From Rhodospirillaceae bacterium (lineage in GTDB: Bacteria > Pseudomonadota > Alphaproteobacteria > Reyranellales > Reyranellaceae), in assembly GCA_009772935.1 (NCBI GenBank), contig WOUR01000045.1, forward strand, positions 1-41,372: DNA of 41,372 nucleotides, given 5' to 3'. Within the stretch, counting starts at the first letter, position 1. Each line of letters begins with the position of its first letter. The translations under genes were made by a program, and so were the position numbers. This document shows positions 1 through 8,041 of the stretch, piece after piece. Under the pieces are notes generated by a model. That model saw only the letters and a program-made list of their open reading frames with translations, ran no database searches and had not been told where the DNA came from.

Positions 1-407
1 CGCCCGCGCCGGCAGCGCCGCAACGTCCCCTGGTCGACGAGAACGACTGGCGCGTCAGCCGCCCCTCGACGGCCAAGGCGCCGGTGCGGGCCGAACCGGT
101 CACCCGGCCGACAATGGCGCGGCCGGCGACCGACAATCGCGCGCCGAACCTGTTCCAGCGCATCACCGGTGCCTTCTCGACGCCGAAGCCCGCGACCACG
201 ACGGCCGCTCCGGCCGAACCGCCGGTCGCGCGTCCTGCACCGGCGCCGGCGCCGGAAAATGTCGTTGCCGTGGCTCCCAAGGCGCCCGTTCCGCGTCCCG
301 CCCCGGTCCAGACCTCGATCAGCCTCGACGTCACGGAGCGTGCGAAACCCGCGCGTGACGACGACGATCTGCAAATTCCGGCATTCCTGCGGCGGCAAGC
401 CAACTGA
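1..407 (+). CDS. ftsZ: Cell division protein FtsZ, C-terminal tail (5' truncated by window)
   Basis: The reading frame starting at base 3 is open from the window edge to the TGA at 405-407. It encodes a Pro/Ala-rich, low-complexity linker of about 120 residues ending in DDDLQIPAFLRRQAN. That ending is the conserved FtsZ C-terminal peptide of alphaproteobacteria, which binds membrane tethers such as FtsA. The motif LFQRITGAF in the middle matches the short conserved patch often seen before the FtsZ tail. The GTPase domain lies outside the window. FtsZ polymerises into the cytokinetic ring at mid-cell. The identification rests on the tail peptide and on the downstream bamD-recN-ligA order, which commonly follows ftsZ in this class. 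Confidence 0.9.
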   Translation, partial: PAPAAPQRPLVDENDWRVSRPSTAKAPVRAEPVTRPTMARPATDNRAPNLFQRITGAFSTPKPATTTAAPAEPPVARPAPAPAPENVVAVAPKAPVPRPAPVQTSISLDVTERAKPARDDDDLQIPAFLRRQAN

Positions 408-438
408 CGCAGGAATTTCTGCTCTTCACGCATCTTCC

Positions 439-465
439 GAGGGGCCCTGCGGCCCCTCTTTTTTT
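439..465 (+). terminator. Intrinsic terminator after ftsZ
   Basis: A perfect 8-bp GC-rich stem (439-446 with 451-458) with a CTGC loop is followed directly by seven T residues. It lies 32 bases after the ftsZ stop and should end the division-gene transcript, separating it from bamD. Confidence 0.9.
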
Positions 466-475
466 CGCTCGCACG

Positions 476-484
476 TGATATAAC
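476..484 (+). promoter_or_regulatory. Candidate extended -10 promoter for bamD
   Basis: TGATATAAC gives an extended -10 element (TG-N-TATAAC) 31 bases before the bamD start and just after the ftsZ terminator. No good -35 hexamer is visible at the usual distance because the terminator T-tract lies there, which fits an extended -10 promoter. It would drive bamD-recN-ligA. This is inferred from sequence alone. Confidence 0.45.
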
Positions 485-515
485 GCGCCGGCACGAAGTT
501 CATTGCGGATGGGAC

Positions 516-1331
516 ATGTCGAAGTTGGTTGTGGGTAAGGGCCGTCGCATTGCGGTCGGGCTGGCGCTGTCATTGGCGTTCGGGCTCTCCGCGTGTGGCT
601 CCGACGACGACAAGTACGTCGAGCAGCCCGTCGAGCAGCTGTACAATCGCGGGCTCGATGCGCTCGGCCAGCAGGAATACAAGACGGCCGCCAAGAGCTT
701 CGAGGAAGTCGATCGCCAGCATCCCTATTCCGTCTGGGCAACCAAGGCCCAGATCATGGCGGCCTTCGCCTACTATCAGTCCAACAAGTATGACGAAGCG
801 ATCATCGCGCTCGATCGGTTCATCCAGCTCCATCCCGGCCATCGCGACCTGCCTTATGCCTATTATCTGAAGGCGCTCTGCTACTACGAGCAGATCTCCG
901 ACGTCGGCCGCGACCAGCGCACCACCCAGCAGGCTCTCGATGCGCTGGCCGAGGTCGTGAAGCGCTTCCCCGAGTCGCCCTACGCCCGCGATTCGCGCCT
1001 CAAGGTGGAGCTCTGCATCGACCATCTGGCCGGCAAGGAGATGGCCGTCGGCCGCTACTACCAGAGCAATCAACAGTATGTCGGTGCGATCAACCGCTAC
1101 CGCGTCGTGATCGAACGGTATCAGACGACAACTCACGTGCCCGAGGCCCTGCATCGTCTGGTCGAGAGCTACCTCTCGCTCGGCGTGAAGAGCGAGGCGA
1201 AGGAAGCGGCAGCCGTGCTCGGCTACAATTTCCCCGGCAGCGAGTGGTATCAGGACAGCTACTTCCTGATGACCGGCGAGGGCACACGGCCGCCCGACGA
1301 GAAGCGCGGCTGGTTCTCCAGCATCTTCTGA
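516..1331 (+). CDS. bamD: Outer membrane assembly lipoprotein BamD
   Basis: This 271-residue lipoprotein has a basic N-terminus, a hydrophobic stretch and the lipobox LSAC, with lipidation expected at Cys27. The mature part is made of TPR-like helices, such as LYNRGLDALGQQEYKTAAKS, FAYYQSNKYDEAIIALDRF and YAYYLKALCYYEQ. The YYLKALCYYEQISDVGRDQ region is typical of BamD/ComL. BamD is the essential partner of BamA in inserting beta-barrel proteins into the outer membrane, and it acts on the periplasmic side. It is followed 9 bases later by recN, so the two are probably cotranscribed. In many alphaproteobacteria lpxC separates ftsZ from this gene; here it does not. Confidence 0.95.
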   Translation: MSKLVVGKGRRIAVGLALSLAFGLSACGSDDDKYVEQPVEQLYNRGLDALGQQEYKTAAKSFEEVDRQHPYSVWATKAQIMAAFAYYQSNKYDEAIIALDRFIQLHPGHRDLPYAYYLKALCYYEQISDVGRDQRTTQQALDALAEVVKRFPESPYARDSRLKVELCIDHLAGKEMAVGRYYQSNQQYVGAINRYRVVIERYQTTTHVPEALHRLVESYLSLGVKSEAKEAAAVLGYNFPGSEWYQDSYFLMTGEGTRPPDEKRGWFSSIF

Positions 1332-1340
1332 CCGTCCGGC

Positions 1341-3014
1341 ATGCTCGCCACGCTTTCGATCCGCGATTTCGTGCTGATCGAGAAGCTCGACCTCGATTTC
1401 GCCCATGGCGGCGGCCTTGGCGCCCTGACCGGCGAGACCGGGGCCGGCAAATCCATCCTGATCGACGCGCTCGGCTTGGTGCTCGGCGCACGTGCTGAAT
1501 CCGGTATGGTTCGGCGAGGCGCGCTCCAGGCCTCGATCGCCGCCTCTTTCGACCTGCCGCGCGATCATCCCGCGCGGGCGATGCTCGCCGAGCAGGGGTT
1601 CGACGGCGAGGACCTGCTGACCCTGCGGCGCACGATCGCCGTCGACGGCCGCGGACGCGCCTTCGTCAACGATCAGCCGGCTTCGGTCGCGTTGCTGCGC
1701 CGGCTCGGCGATACGCTGGTCGAAATTCAGGGCCAGATGGATCAGCACGGTCTGCTCGACACGGGCACGCACCGCGCGTCGCTCGATGCCTTTGCCGGAC
1801 TTGAGAAGCAGGCGGCCGCGGTGGCATCCGCGTGGACGGCCTGGCGATCGGCCGAGCAGGCGCATGCCGATGCGCTCGCGACCGCCGAGGCCGCGCGACG
1901 CGACGAGGATTTTCTGCGCCATGCGGTCAAGGAACTGAAGGCGCTGGCGCCAAGAGCGGACGACGAGGAAACGCTGGCGAGCGAACGGGCGCTGATGCGG
2001 GCGGGCAGTGCATTGGGCGAGTCCGTCACCCAGGCGCTGGCCGAGCTGGAGCAGGGGCGCGGCGCCGTCGCCAGCCTGCGCACGGCACACCGCCTGATCG
2101 AGCGGAACGCCGACAAGGCGGAGGGCCGGCTCGATGCGCCGCTGGCGGCGCTCGACCGGGCGCTGAGCGAAGCCACCGAGGCGCAGGCCCAGCTCGAGAT
2201 GGCGCGCGACGCGCTCGAGTTCGATCCCGCCCGGCTGGAGAAGATCGAGGAGCGGCTGTTCGCGCTCCGGGCCATGGCGCGCAAGCACAATGTCGCCGTC
2301 GCGGGCCTATCCGAACTCGCCGAGAAATTTTCGACCCAGCTGGCGGCTCTGGATGATGGCGAGGCGGGACTGAAGAAGTTCGCCGCCGAGGCCAAGGCGG
2401 CGCGTGCGACCTATGTGACGGCGGCGGAAGCGCAGTCCGCCGCACGGCGCAAAGGTGCCGCCAAACTCGACAAGGCGGTAGCGGCGGAACTCAGCCCCCT
2501 CAAGCTCGAACGGGCCAAGTTCGTCACCGAAGTGGCCGCTTTGCCCGAAGCCGAATGGTCGGCCGCCGGCACCGACCGCGTGCAGTTTACCGTCTCGACC
2601 AATCCCGGCGCGCCGCCGGCGCCGATTGCCAGGATCGCTTCGGGCGGCGAGCTGTCGCGCTTCCTGCTGGCGCTCAAGGTCTGCCTCGCCAAGGTGGGCG
2701 ACGCGCCGACGATCGTGTTCGATGAGGTCGATTCCGGTATCGGCGGCGCCACGGCCGCCGCGGTCGGAGAGCGGCTGAAGCGGCTGGCGAAGGACGTCCA
2801 GGTGCTGGTCGTCACCCATTCGCCGCAGGTCGCCGCGGTGGCCGACCGCCATTGGCTGATCCGCAAGACCACGACCCGGACGGCTGCCAGCACGGACGTC
2901 ATGGCGCTGGATGCGCAGGGCCGCCGCGAGGAGATCGCGCGCATGCTGTCGGGTGCCGAAGTGACGGTCGAGGCGCGCGCCGCGGCCGACCGGCTGCTGG
3001 CGACGGCAAACTAG
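1341..3014 (+). CDS. recN: DNA repair protein RecN
   Basis: This 557-residue SMC-like ATPase takes part in recombinational repair of double-strand breaks. The Walker A motif GETGAGKS is at residues 31-38. The ABC signature ASGGELS is at about 433-439 and Walker B IVFDE at about 458-462, followed by DSGIGG, which is characteristic of RecN. The central 150-350 region is rich in Ala, Glu and Arg heptads and forms the coiled coil. The length matches the family. It starts 9 bases after bamD with no clear Shine-Dalgarno, so it may depend on coupling from bamD. Its stop overlaps the ribosome-binding site of ligA. Confidence 0.95.
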   Translation: MLATLSIRDFVLIEKLDLDFAHGGGLGALTGETGAGKSILIDALGLVLGARAESGMVRRGALQASIAASFDLPRDHPARAMLAEQGFDGEDLLTLRRTIAVDGRGRAFVNDQPASVALLRRLGDTLVEIQGQMDQHGLLDTGTHRASLDAFAGLEKQAAAVASAWTAWRSAEQAHADALATAEAARRDEDFLRHAVKELKALAPRADDEETLASERALMRAGSALGESVTQALAELEQGRGAVASLRTAHRLIERNADKAEGRLDAPLAALDRALSEATEAQAQLEMARDALEFDPARLEKIEERLFALRAMARKHNVAVAGLSELAEKFSTQLAALDDGEAGLKKFAAEAKAARATYVTAAEAQSAARRKGAAKLDKAVAAELSPLKLERAKFVTEVAALPEAEWSAAGTDRVQFTVSTNPGAPPAPIARIASGGELSRFLLALKVCLAKVGDAPTIVFDEVDSGIGGATAAAVGERLKRLAKDVQVLVVTHSPQVAAVADRHWLIRKTTTRTAASTDVMALDAQGRREEIARMLSGAEVTVEARAAADRLLATAN

Positions 3015-3024
3015 GAGAACGACG

Positions 3025-5193
3025 ATGTCCCGAGCGGCGAAGGTCGTGGCGGCGCTTGCGGTCGACAAGCTGACCGAGCGGCAGGCACGCTCCGAGCACA
3101 AGCGCCTGGCCGAGGAGATCGTCCATCACGACGCGCTCTATCATGAGAAGGACGCGCCGGAGATCTCGGACGCGGAGTACGACAGGCTTCGCCAGCGCCT
3201 GAAGGCGATCGAAGCGCGCTTCCCCCAAATCGTCGACATGTTCAGCCCGACGCAGAGGGTTGCGCCGACGCCCACCACGGCTTTCGCCAAGGTGAAGCAC
3301 GCAAAGCCGATGCTGTCGCTCGACAACTGCTTCACGGATGAGGAGCTGCAGGAGTTCCTCGACCGCGTGCGCCGAGGCCTGGAGCGGGAAACCAATATCG
3401 GACCCGACGAGGAGATCGCGTTCAGTTGCGAGGCCAAGATCGACGGACTCTCGATCAGTCTGCGCTACGAGGAGGGCGAGTTCGTCCAGGGCGCAACGCG
3501 CGGCGACGGCACGACGGGCGAGGACGTTACGGCCAATCTGCTTACCGTAGAGGACATCCCGAAGAGGCTGAAGCTGCACGGCAGGGACGGGTTCCCGACG
3601 TCGATCGACGTGCGCGGCGAGGTCTACATGGAACGCAAGGCGTTCCAGGAGATGAACGAGCGCCAGGAGGAGGCGGGCGAGAAGACCTTCGCCAACCCGC
3701 GCAACGCCGCGGCGGGCTCGCTGCGCCAGCTCGATCCCGCCATCACCGCGAAGCGCCCCCTGCGCTTCTTCGCCTATGCCTGGGGCGAGGCCGAACCGCG
3801 CAGCTGGAAGACCCACACCGAATATCTGAAGCTTCTGCGGCAATGGGGATTCGAGACCAATCCCTTGACCAAGCTTTGCCGGACGCCGGACGAAGTGCGT
3901 GCCTTCTACGAGAAGATCGGCGTCGAGCGGCCGTCGCTGCCCTACGACATAGACGGCGTCGTCTACAAGGTCGACCGCATCGACTGGCAGGAGCGTCTGG
4001 GATTCGTGAGCCGCGCGCCGCGCTGGGCCACGGCGCACAAGTTCCCGGCCGAACAGGCACGCACGCGCCTCAATGGCATCAATATCCAGGTCGGTCGCAC
4101 CGGCGCGCTGACGCCGGTGGCGGACCTCGAGCCGGTGAACGTCGGCGGCGTCATGGTGGCACGTGCCACGCTGCACAATGCCGACGAAATCGAGCGGCTC
4201 GATGTGCGTGTCGGCGACATGGTCACGATCCAGCGGGCCGGCGACGTGATCCCGCAAGTGCTGGGCTTCATCGCCGACGAGCGCCCGAAGAATGCGCGCA
4301 AGTATCACTTTCCCACGCGCTGTCCCTGTCCCCTCGAAACCGAGGTGAAGGCCGAGGAGGGCGGCGTGGTGCGGCGCTGCTCAGGCGGGCTCGAATGCCC
4401 GTTCCAGCAGGTCGAGCGCCTGCGCTACTTCGTGTCGCGCAATTGCTTCGACATCGAGGGGCTGGGCGGCACGCACATCGAGAACTTCTTCAACGACGGT
4501 CTGCTCAAGGTGCCGGGCGACATTTTCCGTCTTGCCGAACACGAAGCCGATATCAGGAAGCGCGAGGGCTGGGGCGAGCTTTCCGTGCGCAACCTGCTGG
4601 CCGCCATCGAGGCGCGCCGTACCATCTCGCTCGACCGCTTCATCAACGCGATCGGCATTCCGCTTATCGGCGAGGCCACCGCCAAGATACTCGCCCAGGA
4701 ATATGCCGATGCCGACACCTGGCTGGCCGAGATGCTGGCCGCGGTAAAGGAGCGCGAGGCGCATCCCGATCCGGCGAAGAAGGAGAAGGCCGCCGAAACC
4801 GTCGGACCGAGCTACGGCCGGCTATGCAACGTCGAGCAGATCGGCGTCACGACGGCCGACGCGATGTGCGCCTTCTTCGGCGAAGGCCACAATGTCGAGA
4901 TCATCCGCGACCTGCTGAAACAGCTGACGGTCCAGCCGGTCGAGCGGCGCGTCATCGCCGCCGATGCCAAGCTCAAGGACAAGATCGTGGTCTTCACGGG
5001 CGAGCTCTCCACGATGACCCGCGACGCCGCCAAGGCGCGCGCCGAGGAGCTCGGCGCCAAGGTCACCGATTCCGTCTCGAAGAAGACCAGCCTCGTCGTG
5101 GTCGGCGAAAACGCCGGCTCGAAGGCCCGCAAGGCCGCCGAACTCGGTGTCCAGACGATGACAGAAGAAGAGTGGGTGAAGTTGAGCCAGTAG
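3025..5193 (+). CDS. ligA: NAD-dependent DNA ligase LigA
   Basis: This 722-residue enzyme seals nicks during replication and repair using NAD+. The adenylated lysine is K138 in the motif AKIDGLS. The N-terminal NMN-binding Ia domain carries YHxKDAPEISDAEYD. The adenylation and OB domains follow, with VGRTGALTPVADLEPV and GDVIPQV. A Cys-type zinc site is formed by C433/C435, C452 and C458. Helix-hairpin-helix repeats and a BRCT domain from about residue 650 to the end complete the enzyme. It is somewhat longer than the E. coli protein, with an insert near 575-605 in the HhH region. The Shine-Dalgarno AGGAG overlaps the recN stop, supporting this start. It is the last gene of the bamD-recN-ligA run and converges on the aminopeptidase gene. 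Confidence 0.96.
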   Translation: MSRAAKVVAALAVDKLTERQARSEHKRLAEEIVHHDALYHEKDAPEISDAEYDRLRQRLKAIEARFPQIVDMFSPTQRVAPTPTTAFAKVKHAKPMLSLDNCFTDEELQEFLDRVRRGLERETNIGPDEEIAFSCEAKIDGLSISLRYEEGEFVQGATRGDGTTGEDVTANLLTVEDIPKRLKLHGRDGFPTSIDVRGEVYMERKAFQEMNERQEEAGEKTFANPRNAAAGSLRQLDPAITAKRPLRFFAYAWGEAEPRSWKTHTEYLKLLRQWGFETNPLTKLCRTPDEVRAFYEKIGVERPSLPYDIDGVVYKVDRIDWQERLGFVSRAPRWATAHKFPAEQARTRLNGINIQVGRTGALTPVADLEPVNVGGVMVARATLHNADEIERLDVRVGDMVTIQRAGDVIPQVLGFIADERPKNARKYHFPTRCPCPLETEVKAEEGGVVRRCSGGLECPFQQVERLRYFVSRNCFDIEGLGGTHIENFFNDGLLKVPGDIFRLAEHEADIRKREGWGELSVRNLLAAIEARRTISLDRFINAIGIPLIGEATAKILAQEYADADTWLAEMLAAVKEREAHPDPAKKEKAAETVGPSYGRLCNVEQIGVTTADAMCAFFGEGHNVEIIRDLLKQLTVQPVERRVIAADAKLKDKIVVFTGELSTMTRDAAKARAEELGAKVTDSVSKKTSLVVVGENAGSKARKAAELGVQTMTEEEWVKLSQ

Positions 5194-5218
5194 TTTGGCG
5201 TGCAGCAACGATCGTCGT

Positions 5219-5294
5219 TGGAGCGCGCAACTCCAGTTGCGCTCAAGCATCTTCGATCGGCAAGACATGAGCGCAACTGGAGTTGCGCGCTCCA
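5219..5294. repeat. Large perfect inverted repeat between convergent genes
   Basis: Two perfectly complementary 27-bp arms (5219-5245 and 5268-5294) are separated by 22 bp. Each arm contains its own palindrome, GCGCAACT-CC-AGTTGCGC or its complement, so each can also fold alone. It lies between the convergent ligA and aminopeptidase genes and lacks T-tracts. It may act as a bidirectional transcription barrier or be a REP/MITE-like element. Nothing else is visible in the 153-bp gap. Confidence 0.9.
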
Positions 5295-5346
5295 TTGAAG
5301 CAGCTCGAGAAGTATTCGCCGCGCTGGGCGGTTTCGGCTTCCCGGA

Positions 5347-7356
5347 TCAGATCGCGCGGGTCGCCCTGTCGAGCCAGGTGCGGGTCGCCTCGTCGACGGT
5401 CGGACCGACGGTGTCGCGAACCCGGCGGTGGTAGTCGTTCAGCCACTGCCGCTCGGTGTCGGTCAGCAGGGAAGGCTCGACGCAGGCGAGGTCGATCGGC
5501 GCCAGGGTCAGCGTCTCGAATTCGAGGTAGCGCCGGTCGGCCCCTTCGATCTCGACCTCCTTCACGGCCACGAGATTCTCGATCCGGATGCCGTAGGCCC
5601 CGGTCTTGTAGTAGCCGGGCTCGTTGCTGACGATCATGCCGGGCTGCAAGGCGATCGAACTGGGCATCTTTGAGATGCGGTGCGGACCCTCGTGGACCGA
5701 CAGATAGGCGCCGACGCCGTGGCCGGTACCGTGATCGTAATCGAGGCCGACCTGCCACAGCGCGTAGCGCGCCAGCACGTCGAGCTGCGAGCCCGTCGTG
5801 CCCACCGGGAAGCGGGCGCTGGCCAGCGCTATATGTCCCTTGAGGACACGCGTGAAGCGGTCGCGCATCTCCGGCGACGGCGTGCCGACCGCGACGGTGC
5901 GGGTGATGTCGGTGGTGCCGTCGCGATACTGGCCGCCCGAGTCCACCAGGTAGAGGCTGCCCGGCTCCAGCGTGCGCTCCGACGCCGTGGAGGCGCGGTA
6001 GTGGACGATGGCGCCGTTGGCGCCGGCCCCGGAGATGGTATCGAAGCTGAGGTCGCGGAGTTTGCCGGTCTCCTCGCGCAGCGCCTGCAGCCGGTCCGAT
6101 ACCTCGATCTCGCGCAAATTGCCGGCACCGGACCTGTGATCGAGCCATTCCAGGAAGCGGCTGACCGCGGCGCCGTCGCGGCGATGGGCGACGCGGATGC
6201 CTTCCAGTTCGACCGCGTTCTTGCAGGCCTTGGGAAGCGCGATGGGGTCGGCGTCGCGAACCAGCGTCGCGCCCGCGGCCTGCAGGCGGGTCGCGGCCCA
6301 GTAAGGCGCGGTCGAGGGTTCGAGAAGGACGCGCTTTCCGAGTTTTCCCAGCATGTCGAGCGCGCTTCCCAACGCCTCGGGCGGCGCCAGGGTCACGGCA
6401 TTGCCCAGCCAGGAGACGGTCCGGTCGGGGATCTTGCGGCGGTCCATGTAGAGATCGACGTGCCCATCGGCATGGATCAGCGCGAACCCCAGGGCGAACG
6501 GGGTGCGCGGGACGTCGCCGCCCCGCACGTTCAGCAACCAGGCGATCGAATCGGGGGCGGTGATCAACGCGACATCGGCGTTCCTGGCCGCAAGCGTCGA
6601 GGCGATGCGTCCGCGCTTGCTCTCGCCGGTCTCGCCGGCAAATTCCACGGGATGCGGCAACACGGGCGCCAGCGGAGCGGGCGGCCGTCCGTGCCACACG
6701 GCGTCGACGGGATTGGACTCGACGGGCACGAAGCTGCCGCCCGCCCGCTCGCAGGCGCGGGCGAACCGATCGTAGCCGTCGACGGTCTGCAGCCAGGGAT
6801 CGAAGCCGAGCTTGCCGCCCTTGGGCAGGTTGTCGGCGATCCACTGCTCGGCCGACTGTTCGGGAATCTGGTGCGGCACGAAGGTCTCGACGTCGACCTG
6901 GTCGCGCACGGCCAGCGTATAGCGGCCGTCGACGAAGATGGCGGCGCGCTGCGCCAGGACGATGGCGAGGCCCGCCGAGCCGCTGAACCCGGTCAGCCAT
7001 CCCAGGCGTTGGGCGCGGCGCGGCACGTATTCGCCCTGATGCTCGTCGGCACGGGGCACGACGAAGCCGTCGAGCCCGCGGCGCTTCAATTCGGTGCGCA
7101 GACTGGCCAGCCGCTCCCCCGGTGCCGGGCTCGCCTGCAGCCCGTCATCGGCCGCCGCGAGTTCTGCCCGCCAGGCAGACAACGCCTTGGTCAATTCGGC
7201 ATCAGCTGCCGGATCGACCAGCTCGACCCACTCCGGCCCCGACAGGCTTTCGGGGCCCGCGGCAACGCCGAGCATCAATTCTGCGAGGGGGGCGGGGTCG
7301 ACGGTGCGGCCGCGGCGGCGGAGGAGGGCGATTACGTCGTCGGGAACGGTTGTCAT
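5347..7356 (-). CDS. M24-family Xaa-Pro aminopeptidase (aminopeptidase P)
   Basis: This 669-residue cytoplasmic metallopeptidase should release N-terminal residues before proline. The pita-bread metal ligands are all present: D472 and D483 (VDSGG, TDITRT), H546 (HGTGHGVG), E579 (NEPGYY) and E593 (IRIENL). Two creatinase-like N-terminal domains precede the catalytic domain, as in the XPNPEP1-type enzymes. I chose the ATG at 7356 (MTTVPDDV); an upstream TTG at 7404 is possible. Even so there are about 80 extra N-terminal residues before the usual first domain (which begins near RLASLRTELKRRGLDGFVVPRADEHQ). The gene converges on ligA across the inverted repeat and diverges from the DUF1127 gene. 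Confidence 0.92.
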   Translation of the reverse strand: MTTVPDDVIALLRRRGRTVDPAPLAELMLGVAAGPESLSGPEWVELVDPAADAELTKALSAWRAELAAADDGLQASPAPGERLASLRTELKRRGLDGFVVPRADEHQGEYVPRRAQRLGWLTGFSGSAGLAIVLAQRAAIFVDGRYTLAVRDQVDVETFVPHQIPEQSAEQWIADNLPKGGKLGFDPWLQTVDGYDRFARACERAGGSFVPVESNPVDAVWHGRPPAPLAPVLPHPVEFAGETGESKRGRIASTLAARNADVALITAPDSIAWLLNVRGGDVPRTPFALGFALIHADGHVDLYMDRRKIPDRTVSWLGNAVTLAPPEALGSALDMLGKLGKRVLLEPSTAPYWAATRLQAAGATLVRDADPIALPKACKNAVELEGIRVAHRRDGAAVSRFLEWLDHRSGAGNLREIEVSDRLQALREETGKLRDLSFDTISGAGANGAIVHYRASTASERTLEPGSLYLVDSGGQYRDGTTDITRTVAVGTPSPEMRDRFTRVLKGHIALASARFPVGTTGSQLDVLARYALWQVGLDYDHGTGHGVGAYLSVHEGPHRISKMPSSIALQPGMIVSNEPGYYKTGAYGIRIENLVAVKEVEIEGADRRYLEFETLTLAPIDLACVEPSLLTDTERQWLNDYHRRVRDTVGPTVDEATRTWLDRATRAI

Positions 7357-7507
7357 GATGAGATCGACCCTACGCGGGGCGATGGGTCTGATCAAACGGA
7401 GCAATAAAATTGCTCTCGCATCTGCGAAATGCTTGGAGATGATTCGCTATGCATTAGGTGCATATCGAACCTTCAGAGACCGCACTTATTGTTGTCCCTC
7501 AAGGCTC

Positions 7508-7513
7508 TATATT
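7508..7513 (+). promoter_or_regulatory. Candidate -10 element for the DUF1127 gene
   Basis: The 7357-7567 intergenic stretch is clearly more AT-rich than the genes around it and must hold divergent promoters. TATATT at 7508-7513 is a reasonable -10 box 54 bases before the DUF1127 start; the -35 is weak. A short inverted repeat ATGCA-N5-TGCAT lies at 7449-7463 but is too short to be convincing as an operator. Confidence 0.3.
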
Positions 7514-7567
7514 TGCTGGGTGCAGTGCAGCATCGACTATCGCGCCGCACAATAGAAGGAGAGACTC

Positions 7568-7975
7568 ATGATGACCCAGCCGATTCGGACCTTTAAGGAT
7601 CTGACCAGCGAAACTGCGCCGGCGGGGGGAAACGCGAATTCCAAGATCAGCTTCGCCCTCGAGGATCGCCACCTGCTTGAGCTGCGCGCCCGCTACGCGC
7701 GTGCCGAATGGCTGGCGAATGCACTGGGTGACGCGGTCCTGTGGGTTGGCCGCCTCTACGATCGCGCCGTCGGCGGGATCAAGGCCGACCTCAAGCTGCG
7801 GGCCGCCGAGGCCCAGCTCCACCGCATGAGCGACCGCGAACTGGCCGACCTCGGCCTGTGCCGGGCCGACATCACCTTCGCCATCCGCGAGGCCGCCGAG
7901 GGCGTCACCCCGCGGTTCGAGGGGGCGGGCGAGCGGACCGTCGCAGCGAACCAGAACCTGCGCCGCGCGGCGTAG
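7568..7975 (+). CDS. DUF1127 (YjiS-like) domain protein
   Basis: This 135-residue protein has an N-terminal part without recognised motifs. It is followed by a DUF1127 motif at about residues 78-105, AEAQLHRMSDRELADLGLCR, in the usual form with an acidic Leu-rich helix followed by GL-x-R-x-DI. Small arginine-rich DUF1127 proteins in related bacteria affect RNA turnover, phosphate and carbon metabolism and stress responses; this one has a longer N-terminus than the minimal family. The Shine-Dalgarno GAAGGAGAG is strong and there are two adjacent ATGs (7568 and 7571). The gene appears monocistronic, with its own AT-rich upstream region and a terminator after it. Its role here is unknown. Confidence 0.8.
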   Translation: MMTQPIRTFKDLTSETAPAGGNANSKISFALEDRHLLELRARYARAEWLANALGDAVLWVGRLYDRAVGGIKADLKLRAAEAQLHRMSDRELADLGLCRADITFAIREAAEGVTPRFEGAGERTVAANQNLRRAA

Positions 7976-8007
7976 CCGATTGTTGAGTAGCGTAGCGTAA
8001 GCGTACG

Positions 8008-8031
8008 AGGGCCGGCGAGAGCCGGCCCTTT
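8008..8031. terminator. Hairpin terminator after DUF1127 gene
   Basis: A perfect 9-bp stem (8008-8016 with 8021-8029) with a GAGA tetraloop is followed by TTT and a further T-rich patch. It sits between the stops of the DUF1127 gene and prmA and could serve both strands, though the T-run favours the forward strand. Confidence 0.75.
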
Positions 8032-8041
8032 CGCTTTGGCC

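Noticed and set aside
570..2288. Long reverse-strand open frame over bamD and recN
   Set aside because: It is a codon-composition shadow without recognisable motifs; both forward genes are firmly identified.
3426..5270. Open frame of 614 codons inside ligA in another frame
   Set aside because: It is an Arg/Ala-rich shadow of ligA with no domains; ligA is certain.
7449..7463. Inverted repeat ATGCA-N5-TGCAT before the DUF1127 gene
   Set aside because: Five-base arms arise often by chance in AT-rich gaps; noted only under the promoter entry.
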